This document shows, one piece after another, positions 33,901 through 47,150 of a stretch of 64,000 nucleotides of DNA; within the stretch, counting starts at the first letter, position 1; every line of letters begins with the position of its first letter. The stretch comes from Balanoglossus misakiensis. Taxonomy: Eukaryota; Hemichordata. Location: assembly GCA_040954595.2 (NCBI GenBank), contig CM082580.2, forward strand, positions 1,426,001 through 1,490,000. The letters are read 5' to 3'. The position numbers and the translations under genes are program-made. The notes beneath the pieces are model-generated. The model did not search any database, had not been told where the DNA came from, and saw only the letters and a list, made by a program, of their open reading frames with translations.

Positions 33901-35002
33901 GAAGTGTTTGCATCACTATCTACTGAGATGCATCATCAAGCTTGCATCGCCATTTACCCTGATGCAAAGACTCAGATTCAATATCATCGTTGCATTAGCA
34001 ATGTCAAATTACAGTGCTTATGGCCACGTATTAACCTGAGGATTTACAGTCAACATTAAATCCCCATATGCATTATATTCAAAAGTCAATGTGAAGGGCT
34101 TGGAACACCATCTATCCTGATGCATCATCACGTTTGCTTCACCATTTATCCATATTCAATGTCACCCTTGCATTAGTAATTTTAAATTACAGTGCTTTTG
34201 GCCATGTATTAACCTCGGGATTTAGAGTCAACTTTAAATATCAATGCGCATGCATTAAATACCCATGTCAAAGTGATGTGTTTGCATCACTATCTACTGA
34301 GATGCATCATCAAGCTTGCATCGCCATTTACCCTGATGCAAAGACTCAGATTCAATATCATCGTTGCATTAGCAATGTCAAATTACAGTGCTTATGGCCA
34401 CGTATTAACCTGAGGATTTACAGTCAACATTAAATACCCATGCATATGCATTAAATACCTATGTCAAAGTGCAGAGCTTGCATCACCATCTACTCTGATG
34501 CACCATTAGGCTTGCTACGCCATTTCCCCTAATGCAAAGAATCACATTCAATGTCACCATTGCATTAGCAATTTTAAATTACAGTGCTTTTGGCCATGTA
34601 TTAACCTGGGGATTTACAATCAACTTTAAATCCCCATATGCGTTATATTCCAATGTCAATGTGAAGGGCTTGAAACACCATCTATCATGATACATCATCA
34701 AGCTTGCTTCACAATTTACCCTGATGCAAAGAATCAGATTTAGTATCACGGTAGCATTAGCAATGTCAAATTACAGTGATTATGGCCACGTATTAACCTG
34801 GGGATTTACAGACAACTTTAAATACCCATGCATATACATTTAATACCTATGTCAAAATGCAGAGCTTGCATCACCATATACTCCGATGCATTATTAAGCT
34901 TGCTTCACCATTTGCCCTGATGCAAAGAATCAGTTTAAATGTCACCGTTGTATTATCAATGTCAAATTACGGTGCTTTTGGACTTGTATTAACCTGGGGA
35001 TT

Positions 35003-37560
35003 TACAGTCAACTTTTAATCCCCCTGTATACATTTTAAACCCCGGTGTCAAAGTTTAGTGATTGCATCACCATTGACCCTGGTGCATCATCAAGCATTCT
35101 TCAGAATTTGCCCTGATGCAAAGAATCAGATTCAATATCACCCTTGCATTAGCAATTTTAAATTACAGTGCTTTTGGACATGTGTTAACCTGGGGATTTA
35201 CAGTCAACATTAAATACCCATGCATAGGCATTAAATACCTATGTCACAATGCATAGCTTACATCACCATCTACTCTGATGCACCATTATGCTCGCTACGC
35301 CATTTCCCCTAATGCAAAGAATGACATTCAATGTCACCATTGCATTTGCAATTGTAAATTACAGTGCTTTTGGCCATGTATTAACCTAGGGATTTTCAAT
35401 CAACTTTAAATCCCCATATGCGTTATATTCCATTGTCAATGTGAAGGGCTTGAAACACCATCTGTCCTGATGCATCATCAAGCTTGCTTCACAATTTACC
35501 CCGATGGAAAGAATCAGATTTAATGTCATGGTAGCATTAGCAATGTCAAACTACAGTGCTTATGGCCACGTATCAACCTGGGGATTTACAATCAACTTTA
35601 AATCCCCATATGCGTTATATTCCAATGTCAATGTGAAGGGCTTGAAATACCATCTACCCTGATGCATCATCAAGTTTGTTTTGACAACTTTAAATCCCCC
35701 TCAGCATGCATTTAATCCCCATGTCAAAGTGCAGAGCTTGCATCACCATCTATCCTGATGCATCATCAAGCTGCTTCGCCATTTGCCCTGATGCAAAGAA
35801 TCAGATATAGTGTCACCATTGCATAAGCAATGTCAAATTACAGTGCTTTTGGACACGTATTAACACAGGGATTTATAATCTATTTGAAATCCCTATATGC
35901 TTTTTATACCCATGTCTAAGCGAAGTGTTTGCATCACTATCTACTGTGATGCATCGTCAAGCATGCTTCGCCATTTGCCTTAATGCAAAGAATCAGATTA
36001 AATGTCACTGTTGCATTCGCAATGTCAAATTACTGTGCTTTTGGCCACGTATTAACCTGGCGATTTACAGTCAACTTTAAACATCTGTGCATATGCATTA
36101 AATACGCATGTCAAAGTGCAGTGTCTCCATCACCATTGATCCTGATGCATCACCAAGCATGCTTCGCTATATGCCCTGATGCAAAGAATCAGATTTAGTA
36201 TCACAGTAGCATTAGCCATGTCAAATTACAGTGCTTTTGGCTATGTATTAACCTGGGGATTTACAATCAACTTTAAATCCCCATATGCATTATATTCCAA
36301 TGTCAATGTGAAGGGCTTGAAATACCATCTACCCTGATGCATCATCAAGTTTGTTTCGCCATTAACCCTGATGCAAATAATCAGTGTCACCATAGCATCA
36401 GCAATGTCAAATTACTGAGCATTTGGCCATGTATTAACTTGCGGGTTTACAATCAACTTCAAATCCCCATATGCATTATATTGCAATGTTAACTTGAACG
36501 GCTTGAAACACCATCTATACTGATGCATCATCAAGCTTTCTTCACAATTTACCCTGATGCAAAGAATCAGATTTAGTGTCGCCATAGCATTAGCAATGGC
36601 AAATAAAAGTGCTTTCGGCCACATATTAACCCAGGGATTTATAATCAACTTGAAATCCCTATATGAATTTTATACCTATGTCAAAGCGAAGTGCTTGCAT
36701 CAATATCTACCGTGATGCATCATCAAGCTTGCTTCGCCATTTGCCCTAATGCAAAGAATCAGATTCAATGTCACTGTTGCATTAGCAATGTCAAATTATA
36801 GTGCGTTTGGCCGTATACTAACCTGGGGATTTACAATCAACTTTAAATCCCCATATGCATTATATTCTAATGTCAATGTGAAGGGCTTGAAACACCATCT
36901 ATCATGATGCATCATCAAGCTTGCTTCACCATTTTCCCTGATGCAAAAAATCAGATTTAGTGTCATGGTAGCATTAGCAAATCCCTATATGCATTTGATA
37001 CCCATGTCAAAGTGAAGTGTTTGCATCACTATCTACCGTGATGCATCATCAAGCTTGCATCGCCATTCACCCTTATGCAAAGAATCAGATTCAATGTCAC
37101 CGTTGCATTAGCAATGTCAAATTACAGTGCTTATGGCCACGTATTAACCTGAGGATTTACAGTCAACATTAAATACCCATGCATATCCATTAAATACCTA
37201 TGTCAAAGTGTAGAGCTTGCATCACCATTTACTCTGATGCACCATTAGGCTTGCTACGCCATTTCCCCTAATGCAAAGAATCACATTCAATGTCACCATT
37301 GCATTAGCAATTTTAAATTACAGTGTTTTTGGCCATGTATTAACCTATGGATTTGCAATTAACTTTAAATCCCCATATGCGTTATATTCCAATGTCAAGT
37401 GAAGGGCTTGAAACACCATCTATCCTGATGCATCATCAAGCTTGCTTCACAATTTACCCTGATGCAAAAAATCACATTCAGCGTCACCATTTCATTAGCA
37501 ATGTCAAATTACAGTGCTTATTGCCACGTATTAACCTGGGAATTTACAGACAACTTTAAA
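35003..37560. repeat. Higher-order satellite block, copy 2
   Basis: Partner of 28430-30990. Constant offset means no net insertion or deletion across some 2.5 kb, so this is a recent event relative to divergence between ordinary monomers. Confidence 0.75.
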
Positions 37561-40560
37561 TACCCATGCATATACATTAAATACCTATGTCAAAGTGCAG
37601 AGCTTGCATCACCATATACTCTGATGCATCATTAGGTTTGCATCGCCATTCCCCATAATGCAAAGAATCAGATTCAATGTCACCCTTGCATTAGCAATTT
37701 TAAATTACAGTGCTTTTGGACATATATTAACCTGGGGATTTACAGTCGACATTAAATACCCATGCATATGCATTAAATATCTATGTCAAAGTGCAGAGCT
37801 TGCATCACCATCTACTCTGATGTACCATTATGCTTGCTACGCCATTTCCCCTAATGCAAAGAATGACATTCAATGTCACCATTGCATTTGCAATTTTAAA
37901 TTACAGTGCTTTTGGCCATGTATTAACCTAGGGATTTTCAATCAACTTTAAATCCCCATATGCGTTATATTCCATTGTCAATGTGAAGGGCTTGAAACAC
38001 CATCTGTCCTGATGCATCATCAAGCTTGCTTCACAATTTACCCCGATGGAAAGAATCAGATTTAATGTCACGGTAGCATTAGCAATGTCAAACTACAGTG
38101 CTTATGGCCACGTATCAACCTGGGGATTTACAATCAACTTTAAATCCCCATATGCGTTATATTCCAATGTCAATGTGAAGGGCTTGAAATACCTTCTACC
38201 CTGATGCATCATCAAGTTTGTTTTGACAACTTTAAATCCCCCTCAGCATGCATTTAATCCTCATGTCAAAGTGCAGAGCTTGCATCACCATCTATCCTGA
38301 TGCATCATCAAGCTGCTTCGCCATTAACCCTGATGCAAATAATCAGTGTCACCATAGCATTAGCAATGGCAAATAAAAGTGCTTTCGGCCACATATTAAC
38401 CCGGGGATTTATAATCAACTTGAAATCCCCATATGAATTTTATACCTATGTCAAAGCGAAGTGCTTGCATCAATATCTACCGTGATGCATCATCAAGCTT
38501 GCTTCGCCATTTGCCCTAATGCAAAGAATCAGATTCAATGTCACTGTAGCATTAGCAATGTCAAATTACAGTGCTTTTGGCCATACAATCAACTTTAAAT
38601 CCCCATGTGCGTTATATTCCAATGTCAATGTGAAGGGCTTGAAACACCATCTATCATGATACATCATCAAGCTTGCTTCACAATTTACCCTGATGCAAAG
38701 AATCAGATTTAGTATCACGGTAGCATTAGCAATGTCAAATTACAGTGCCTATGGCCACGTATTAACCTCGGGATTTACGGACAACTTTAAATACCCATGC
38801 ATATACATTTAATACCTATGTCAAAGTGCAGAGCTTGCATCACCATTTACTCCGATGCATTATTAAGCTTGCTTCACCATTTTCCCTGATGCAAAGAATC
38901 AGATTAAAAGTCACCGTTGTATTAGCAATGTCAAATTAAAGTGCTTTTGGACTTGTATTAACCTGGGGATTTACAGTCAACTTTTAATCCCCCTGTATAC
39001 ATTTTAAACCCCGGTGTAAAAGTTTAGTGATTGCATCACCATTGACCCTGGTGCATCATCAAGCATTCTTCAGAATTTGCCCTGATGCAAAGAATCAGAT
39101 TCAATGTCACCCTTGCATTAGCAATTTTAAATTACAGTGCTTTTGGACATGTATTAACCTAGGGATTTACAGTCAACATTAAATACCCATGCACATGCAT
39201 TAAATACCTATGTCAAAATGCATAGCTTGCATCACCATCTACTCCAATGCATCATTAAACTTTTAGCCATTTCCCCTAATGCAAAGAATTACATTCAATG
39301 TCACCATTTCATTAGCAATGTCAAACTACAGTGCTTTTGGGTGCGTATTAACCCAGGGATTTGTAATCAACTTGAAATCCCCATATGCATTTAATACCCA
39401 TGTCAGAGTGAACTGTTTGCATCACTATCTACCGTGATGCATCATCAAGCCTGTATCGCCATTTACCCTGATGCATAGAATCAGATTCAATGTCACCATT
39501 TCATTAGCAATGTCAAACTACAGTGCTTTTGGGTGCGTATTAACCCAGGGATTTGTAATCAACTTGAAATCCCCATATGCATTTAATACCCATGTCAGAG
39601 TGAACTGTTTGCATCACTATCTACCGTGATGCATCATCAAGCCTGTATCGCCATTTACCCTGATGCATAGAATCAGATTCTATGTCACCGTTGCATTAGC
39701 AATGTCAAATAAAAGTGCTTTTGGCCATGTATTAACCTAGGGATTTACAATCAACTTTAAATCCCCATATGCATTATATTCAAAAGTCAATGTGAAGGGC
39801 TTCAAACACCATCTATCCTGATGCATCATCACGTTTGCTTCACCATTTATCCATATTCAATGTCACGCTTGCATTAGTAATTTTAAATTACAGTGCTTTT
39901 GGCCATGTATTAACCTCGGGATTTAGAGTCAACTTTAAATATCAATGCGCATGCATTAAATACCCATGTCAAAGTGAAGTGTTTGCATCACTATCTACCG
40001 GGATGCATCATCAAGCTTGCATCGCCATTTACCCTGATGCAAAGAATCAGATTCAATATCATCGTTGCATTAGCAATGTCAAATTACAGTGCTTATGGCC
40101 ACGTATTAACCTGAGGATATACAATCAACTTTAAATCCCCATATGCGTTATATTCCAATGTCAATGTGAAGGGCTTGAAACACCATCTATCATGATGCAT
40201 CATCAAGCTTGCTTCACAATTTACCCTGATGCAAGAATCAGATTTAGTGTCACGGTAGCATTAGCAATGTCAAATTACAGTGCTTTTGGCCACGTATTAA
40301 CCTGGGGATTTACAGTCAACATTAAATACCCATGCACATGCATTAAATACCTATGTCAAAGTGAAGTGTTTGCATCAATATCTACCTGGCTGCATCATCA
40401 AGCTTGCATCGCCATTCCCCCTAATGCAAAGAATCAGATTCAATGTCATCGTTGCATTAGCAATGTCAAATAAAATTGCTTTTGGACACGTATTAACCCA
40501 GGGATTTCAGTCAACTTTTAGTATCCCTGTATGCATTTTAAACCCCGGTGTCAACGTTTA

Positions 40561-41332
40561 GTGATTAACTTCTTTGCTATTTAAACATTACATTTTGAGT
40601 AAAAGGGGTGAAATGGGATTAAAGTTTATAGTGACATATCGAAAAGAATCTATTTGAATTCGTTCATTTCTGAAATCATATCGAAAAGAATCTATTTCAA
40701 TTCGTTCATATCTGAAATATGATAATACGAATATGCATGTTTTATTCGCCATATATGAACACCAATGAAAAGTTATGTTTCCAGCTTAGGTATCGGTGGA
40801 TTTGAACCACCTGACATCAGAAGACGCCTCCAGAATACCTTTAAATTGGTTGCATAATTTTCATGTGAATGTTCATAATATAGCGAGTGATTAATCCCTA
40901 ATTTATTGTTTTGGGGGGGGGGGGGGGGGGTGGGGGTGGGGGGGGGGGGGAGTTCAAGTAGCATATCTTGCAGGCCAATTTGAAACAATGTGTCATGTGG
41001 TTAAACTGAAAGAAATTAACCAATATAGTTTCAGCTCTTTTTGAAACAAGGTGTCATTTGGTTGAACAATGGGCCAGTCAAAATAGCATCTGCTAATTAT
41101 GCACACAATAGTGTGATGGGTTAGTGGGTTAAGTTTACTTTTACCTTAGCGTTATATAACACACTATCGTGTACATAATCTCGCAGAGCTCATTCACAAT
41201 TGTTTTAAAATAAAGCAAGATAACTACATGTATGATAACACACATCTAATTTACGCGCCTAAAGGGCAGTTAAAAAACCTCATACCAATTACAAAAGAGG
41301 GAAAAAAAACTGTCCTCTCCTCCTCTCACCCC
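40561..41332. other. Non-coding, with a G-rich tract
   Basis: A duplicated ~50-bp phrase (ATCGAAAAGAATCTATTT) occurs at about 40637 and 40681. No gene seen. The G-rich tract is listed separately. Confidence 0.6.
40913..40950 (+). repeat. Poly-G tract
   Basis: 38 bases, all G but for two T. Capable in principle of G-quadruplex formation. Exact length is prone to sequencing error. Confidence 0.9.
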
Positions 41333-42060
41333 ATGATCTAAGCTAAATTTGGAATTTGGATGGGGTGGGGAGGTTAAGCTAACCTAACATTGTGCTAACA
41401 TTTTCTGCCTGTCTGTCGCGTACAATGTGTCGATGCGCGAATACAATCACGGGTACCGTTGCGAGAAATTCCACCGAATAACGATGCTGACGAGTATTAT
41501 CTATCTGAGAAATAATAGCATGTTATTCATAAAATATACACATTAACCAATGAATGAACCAACATGATTATTAGACCTTGGACACTTATTTAACATTTTA
41601 TCATTATTATACCTCTGTCATCATCATCAATATTAACACCCTTTTTATACTTAATATCACCATAAGCCATCACCACAATTATTAATCGTTATTATACCCT
41701 TGCACAATTGTTACCCTTATTAAACCCGACACAGTTATTACTATTATTATACCCTTCTCATTCATATACCCATTATAACCTGTGTACACAAGCCATCATC
41801 ATATTATAAACCCGTTATACCTTTATACCACATTTGTTACCCTAATATTATTCCCTTCATACAAGCAACCGTTGTTACCCCTTTATAACCTGTGTACACT
41901 CAAATTTTACCATAAAACCATCATCACATTTGTAACCCTTTTATTAAACCAAATTCAAATTTGTTCACCGTTATTATACCATACACATTTCGGAACCTAT
42001 TATCATACCCTGCACAAAGCCATTGCTGTTAACCTAATTTTAAAACAAGTAATCACTACC
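41333..42060. repeat. Repeat family B, diverged third copy (partial)
   Basis: AGCTAAATTTGGAATTTGGA and TGTCTGTCGCGTACAATG match 2722-2850 and 16821-16940. The AT-rich part with repeated ATTATTATACC phrases (about 41600-42060) matches 3000-3330. More diverged than copies 1 and 2. Confidence 0.7.
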
Positions 42061-42199
42061 AATTATTAACCCGATTTATTGGACTATTAAGTTTTATATT
42101 ACGATCACCTCATTTTGTACGTCTATATTACTCTATCTTATAATTTTGGTCAATAGGATATTATGTTGAAACTCCACTTCTCCATTCTTCCACTTCTCC

Positions 42200-42672
42200 A
42201 TCCTTTAGGTTGACGCTCCATCCATCCATCCATCAAAGTTTATATTAGTAGGTTGACTATGGTTGACTCTCCGCTCCATCCTCCCATCAAATTTTACGTT
42301 AGTTGGTTGATTATGGTGTTACCAGTGTGCCCTACAGGAAAGAAAAAGAGGAAAAAACAGAGAAAAAACTCCACTTCTCCATCCTTCCACTTCTCCATCC
42401 TTTAAGTTGACGCTCCGCGGCACCATCCATCCATCAAAGTTTATATTTTAGTAAGTTGACTATGGTTGACGCTCCGCTCCATCCATCCATCAAAGTTTAT
42501 ATTAGTAGGTTGACTATGGTTGACGCTCCGCTCCATTCATCCATCAAAGTTTATATTAGTAGGTTGACTATGGTTGACGCTCCCCTCCATCCATCCATCA
42601 AAGTTTATATTAGTAGGTTGACTATGGTTGACACTCCGCTCCATCCATCCATCAAATTTTACGTTAGTAGGT
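42200..42672. repeat. 54-bp minisatellite
   Basis: Units contain GGTTGACTATGGTTGACGCT, CCGCTCCATCCATCCATC and AAAGTTTATATTAGTA. The regular part is 42450-42670; earlier units are spaced by other sequence. Because 54 is a multiple of three, one frame stays open (repeating TMVDAPLHPSIKVYISRL), but codon content follows the DNA repeat and there is no evidence of a protein. Confidence 0.8.
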
Positions 42673-42699
42673 TGATTATGGTGTTACCATTGGGGCCTA

Positions 42700-42770
42700 C
42701 AGGGAAAAAAAGAAAAAAAAGAGAAAAGAAGAGAAAAAAAGAAAGAAAGAAAGAAAGAGAGAGAGAAGGA
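42700..42770. repeat. Purine-rich simple sequence (GAAA/GA)
   Basis: AAAG/GAAA tetranucleotide and GA dinucleotide runs on the plus strand following the minisatellite. Confidence 0.85.
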
Positions 42771-42949
42771 GAAGAGTACCGGTGGGACCTACAAAAAAAA
42801 AAGAATGAAAGAATTAAATGCATGAAATCAATGATAATAATAGGATTAATTTGGCAAGCCAGCCCAACCCAACATACTGCGGGTCAAGGGGTACATATCG
42901 TCAATTAATGAAAAAAAAATAAAGTGCAACAAACATTGGCTAGGTCAAA

Positions 42950-45700
42950 GCAGTTCCTATGGATACCAGAGAGTGCCAATGCTGTATCTGCTATGTATAT
43001 AGGAAAGCAGATCAAAGGTCACCAAGAGCTCACCCAAAATTGTCAACAAATGTTTCTTCCAAAATTATCAGTGTAAAATGAAAAACAAGACTTCTGGCTC
43101 TATTGGTTAACCTGGTAATTAGGTGTTCCAGCCCTCAAAATTTGAAGGCGTTATCTGCTGTGCATGCCAAGGCAGGGAAAATAGGTTTAAGGTAACCAAA
43201 GCTAACAAAAATGTCAGAAAAAAATGTGATCGCATACTGGTGAATGTTCAAGAAAACCCAGACTCAAAGCTTCATTATCTAGTCTACAATTACGTAAGCA
43301 CATATTTATAAGGTTATCATTGGTCAAGAAATTCAGCAAAAAAATTAAGTCCAATAGTAGAGCATGTTCATAAAAAATTCAACCTGTAACAATATGGGTA
43401 AGCTCAGCATTAGATATTCACATATTTAATAAGCTCAACATTGGTCCAGTGGATTCCAAATGTAACAAAAAAAGCTAAGTCCCATACTTGTCCATATACA
43501 TCAAAAACCAAACCTCTAGTGCTATTAGTCTAGTCGCCATAAGATATTCAGAAAAGAATACAGGTGCCAAACTTAGGACAAAGTTCAATGCCAATATTAT
43601 CAAACAATTTGGGTTATGTCCTGGCAGCAGTACTATTCGTGTGAAAAATAAATCATCACTGTTTTGCTTTTCAACAAGAGGCATATCCACGAATAATTAA
43701 GTTCTGAAAAAAAAATGGATCAAAGTACATGCGAAAGTTGCCAAAAAATGCAACGTATTCTGGTCATATGGTGACTCGTATCTATAAAAAGAATTGGTGT
43801 GCAATCAAAGTTTTTAATCAGAATTCATAAAATCCAATTTGGCTTCAATAAACTTTAATTAAGTTCTGAAAGATCTGGATCAAAAGACAAATGAAAGTTG
43901 CCTAAAAATTTGTATTATTAAGTGTTGGAAAAACTGGATTAAAGGACATGTGCAATATGCCAAAAATGGTAACATATTCTGGTCATATAGTGAGTCATAT
44001 ACATATAAATAATGTTTGTGCTATCAATGAGTAGGCCATAAATAGGAAATCTTAGTTTTAAATCGTTGTTCAGAAAATCCAATTTGGCTCCAATAAGGTT
44101 TAACCAATCACAATTCACTTGAAAACTTGATTAGAAAAAGTGTTTTAATGATATTTTTCAAAAATCTAATAAGGAATTCTAAGTCACATGACTACTAGCA
44201 ATATTACAGTCAAACTTTGAACTGCACAGTATATTCGAACTTGATTGTCCCTGTAGTTTTGGAAAAGAACTGTCATCTTTTAAAGGTTATCAGAAAATCC
44301 AATATGGCCACCCTGAAGAAGACAATTAAAGGAACATGCAGCATTACAGGGACCAAAGCAGTTAGCATGGTTCCAACAGAAAGCAAACTCTGTATCTGTT
44401 GTGGATGCTTAGAAATGGTAGGTAAGCCAGAGGTCACGGAAATTTGTGGCAACAAATTTTGACATCAAACTGATCAGTGTTCAACAAAAAAACAGACTTT
44501 TATTCTCAATTGGTTAACTAGAAAAAGCTTATGTACACAACTTTTGTGTTAAAGTTTAATACTTTATTAGGTGTTTAAGGCCTAAAAATCTGAAGGCTGT
44601 ATCTGTTGTGCAGGCCAGGTTATGGGAAAGTACATCAAAGGTCATTGCCAAAATTATCAAAATATTTGGGTTATGTCCTGGCAGCAGTAGTACTCTTTGA
44701 ACAAAATCATGACTGTTGAGCTTTTTATCAAGAGCCATATCCACATAAAATTAAGTTATGGAATTACTGGATCAAAGGACATGCGAGAGTCACCAACAAA
44801 TTGTTTAATCAAATACTGAAAAAAAACTGGATCAAAGAACATATGAAAGTTGTCAAAAAATGTAACATATTCTAGTCATATGGTGACTCGTATCCACAGA
44901 AAGAATTTGTGTGCTTTCAATGAGTAGGATAAAAAAAGGAATTTTAGCTTTTAATCGGAGTTCAGAAAATCCAATTTGGCTCTGATAAGGTTAAACCAAT
45001 CACAATTCACTTGAAAACTTGATTAGAAAAAGATTTTCGTAATTTTTGAATGAGATTTTTAAAAAATCCAATAAGGCACCAAAAGTCACATGACCACTAA
45101 TGATATTTTATCAAACTTTCAACCGCACAGTAAATTAGAACTTGATTGGCCCTGTAGTTTATGAAAATGTCAACCTTTAAAGCTTATTAGAAAATCCAAT
45201 ATGGCCGCCATGAAGAAGACAATTACAACTAAAAGTAGCATTGGAGGGACCAAGGTGTTAAGCATGGTTCAAACAGAAAGCAGAGGCTGTGTCTGTTGTG
45301 GATGCCCAGAAATGGTAAAGTACGCCAGAGGTGAGGCAAAATGTGCCAACAAAATTTGATACCAAACTGATCAGTGTCCAACAAAAAGCAGACTTCTACG
45401 CTTTATTGGTTAACTTTAAATAGCTCATATACATAATTAGTGTGTTAAAGTTAACACATGCACTTCATTAGGTGTTCCAGTCCTCTAAATTTACAAGTGA
45501 CCTATTGGTCAAATGAGCTCTGCTGACCTTAACAGTGTAACCTGGGCGATGATATGAATACCCTAGGTTTTAATTCATAACAATTGTATTCTATTGAACA
45601 AAACCAAACATAGACATCACAAGTATTTATCCAAATTCAGCTTGATTCATTGCACTAAAGAAAGAAAGAATTGAATTCTAAAGAACAACATCAAAAGGAA
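42950..45700. repeat. Array of ~0.9-kb repeat units, left part
   Basis: Diverged units each carry, in order: AGGTGTTCCAG, CTGTATCTGCTGTGCATGCC, AAAATTATCAAAATATTTGGG, CATGACTGTTGTGC, AATCCAATTTGGCT, AATCCAATATGGCC, and AGCATGGTTCCAACAGAAAG. Spacing of the first marker elsewhere (49053 to 49946; 57750 to 58644) is about 894 bp. Short open frames recur with the unit and look non-coding. Origin unknown; possibly a non-autonomous element. Confidence 0.7.
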
Positions 45701-45718
45701 GTACCAATGTTCTAATTT

Positions 45719-46700
45719 GCATATTCATGACCCCATCAAAATTCCAATAAAACAAAATCAGGTAGGGGCACCATAACACACATTCTACCAAATTTCAACT
45801 CCATCGTACATGTATTTAGGGAGAAGATTTTTTTACCAAAAATTCTATTTTTAGATCTAATTTGCATATTTATGACCCCATCTAATCCAAATTAGCAAAA
45901 TCAGGTAGGGGCACCATAACACACATTCCTACTAAATTTCAGCGCCATCGTACATGTAGTTAGGGAGAAGAAGATTTTTGACCAAAAATTCTATTTTTAG
46001 ATCTAATTTGCATATTTATGACCCAATCAAATCCAAATTAACAAAATCAGGTAGGGACACTATAACACACATTCCTACTAAATTTCAGCTCCATCGTACA
46101 AATAGTTAGGGAGAAGAAGATTTTTTACCAAAAATTATATTTTTAGATCTAATTTACATATTCATGACCCGATCATATCCAAATTTATAAAATCAAGTAC
46201 GGGCATCATAACACACATTCCTACCATATTTCAGCTCCATCGTACATGTAGTTAGGGAGAAGAAAATTTTTGACCAAAAATTATATTTTTAGATCTAATT
46301 TGCATATTTATGACCCCATCAAATCCAAATTTACAAAATCAGGTAGGGGCACCATAACACACATTCCTACCAAATTTCAGCTCCATTGTACATGTAGTTA
46401 TGGAGAAGAAGATTTTTTACCAAAATTCTATTTTTAGATCTAATTTGCATATTTATGACCCCATCAAATCCAAATTTACAAAATCAGGTAGGGGCACCAT
46501 AACACACATTCCTGCCAAATTTCAGGTCCATTGCACATGTAGTTGTGGAGAAGAAGATTTTTACCAAAAGTTCTATTTTTAGATCTAATTTGCATATTCA
46601 TGACCCCATCAAATCCAAATTAACAAAATCAGTTAAAGGCACCATAACACACATTCCAACCAAATTTCAGCTAAATATGCCCAGTTGTTTTAAAGAAGAA
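45719..46700. repeat. 145-bp tandem repeat, about seven units
   Basis: The GCATATT marker occurs at 45719, 45864, 46010, 46156, 46302, 46447 and 46592, a period of 145-146 bp. The unit includes AAATCAGGTAGGGGCACCAT, ACACACATTCCTACC, TTTCAGCTCCATCGTACATG and TTTTTAGATCTAATTT. Single units also occur at about 46820-46980 and 55190-55350. Confidence 0.85.
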
Positions 46701-46717
46701 GATTGAAATACAAAAAG

Positions 46718-46817
46718 TTGACGGACGACAGACGACTGACGACAGACGACGGACGACGGACGGACACTTATCAACCTACTGCTACAGCTCGGCTGACACA
46801 AGTGACAGCAGAGCTAA
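46718..46817. repeat. GACGGACGACA-type tail with inverted-repeat end, copy 1
   Basis: A GAC/GACGGAC-rich stretch is followed by TATCAACCTACTGCTACAGC and an imperfect hairpin (AGCTCGGCTGAC...AGTGACAGCAGAGCT). The same combination recurs at about 47057-47150 and 55428-55521, each time after the 145-bp repeat unit. Looks like the terminal part of a mobile element. Confidence 0.6.
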
Positions 46818-47056
46818 AAATCAGGTAGGGACACCATAACACACATTCCTACCAAATTTCAGCTCCATCGTACATGTAGTTAGGGAGAAGAAGATTTTTT
46901 TACCAAAAATTTTATTTTTAGATCTAATTTGCATATTCATGACCCGATCAAATCCAAATTAACAAAATCAGGTAAGGGCACCATAACACACATTCTAACC
47001 AAATTTCAGCTAAATATGCCAAGTAGTTTTATAGAAGAAGATTGAAATACCAAAAG

Positions 47057-47150
47057 TTGACGGACGACGGATGACGGACGACAGACGACGGACAGACATT
47101 TATCAACCTACTGCTACAGCTCGGCTGACACAAGTGACAGCAGAGCTAAT
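47057..47150. repeat. GACGGACGACA-type tail, copy 2
   Basis: Same structure as 46718-46817, immediately followed by a 0.9-kb unit (AAAAGCTGTATCTGCTGTGC). Duplicated at 55428-55521. Confidence 0.6.

Larger units (their letters stand above)
26696..40560. repeat. Satellite array, ~190-bp monomers, main block
   Basis: About 70 monomers of the same family as 20690-22688, all in one orientation. Variants differ in the segment after TTAAAT: CCCCATATGC, ACCCATGCATATGC or CCCCTGTATACA. Long stretches repeat at fixed offsets: 6573 bp for 28430-30990 versus 35003-37560, 4705 bp for about 27200-27900 versus 31900-32600, and 374-387 bp local duplications at 33760/34134 and 30774/31161. Every open frame here is repeated at those offsets and has no protein resemblance. 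The array decays at about 40560. Confidence 0.9.

Noticed and set aside
27284-39000. Numerous 60-115-codon frames in the satellite as a gene family
   Set aside because: They recur at the satellite's duplication offsets on both strands, lack any domain, and follow DNA-level conservation only.
42456-42908. 150-codon frame with repeated TMVDAPLHPS as a repeat protein gene
   Set aside because: It is the translation of a 54-bp DNA minisatellite followed by GAAA simple sequence. The frame stays open only because 54 is divisible by three.
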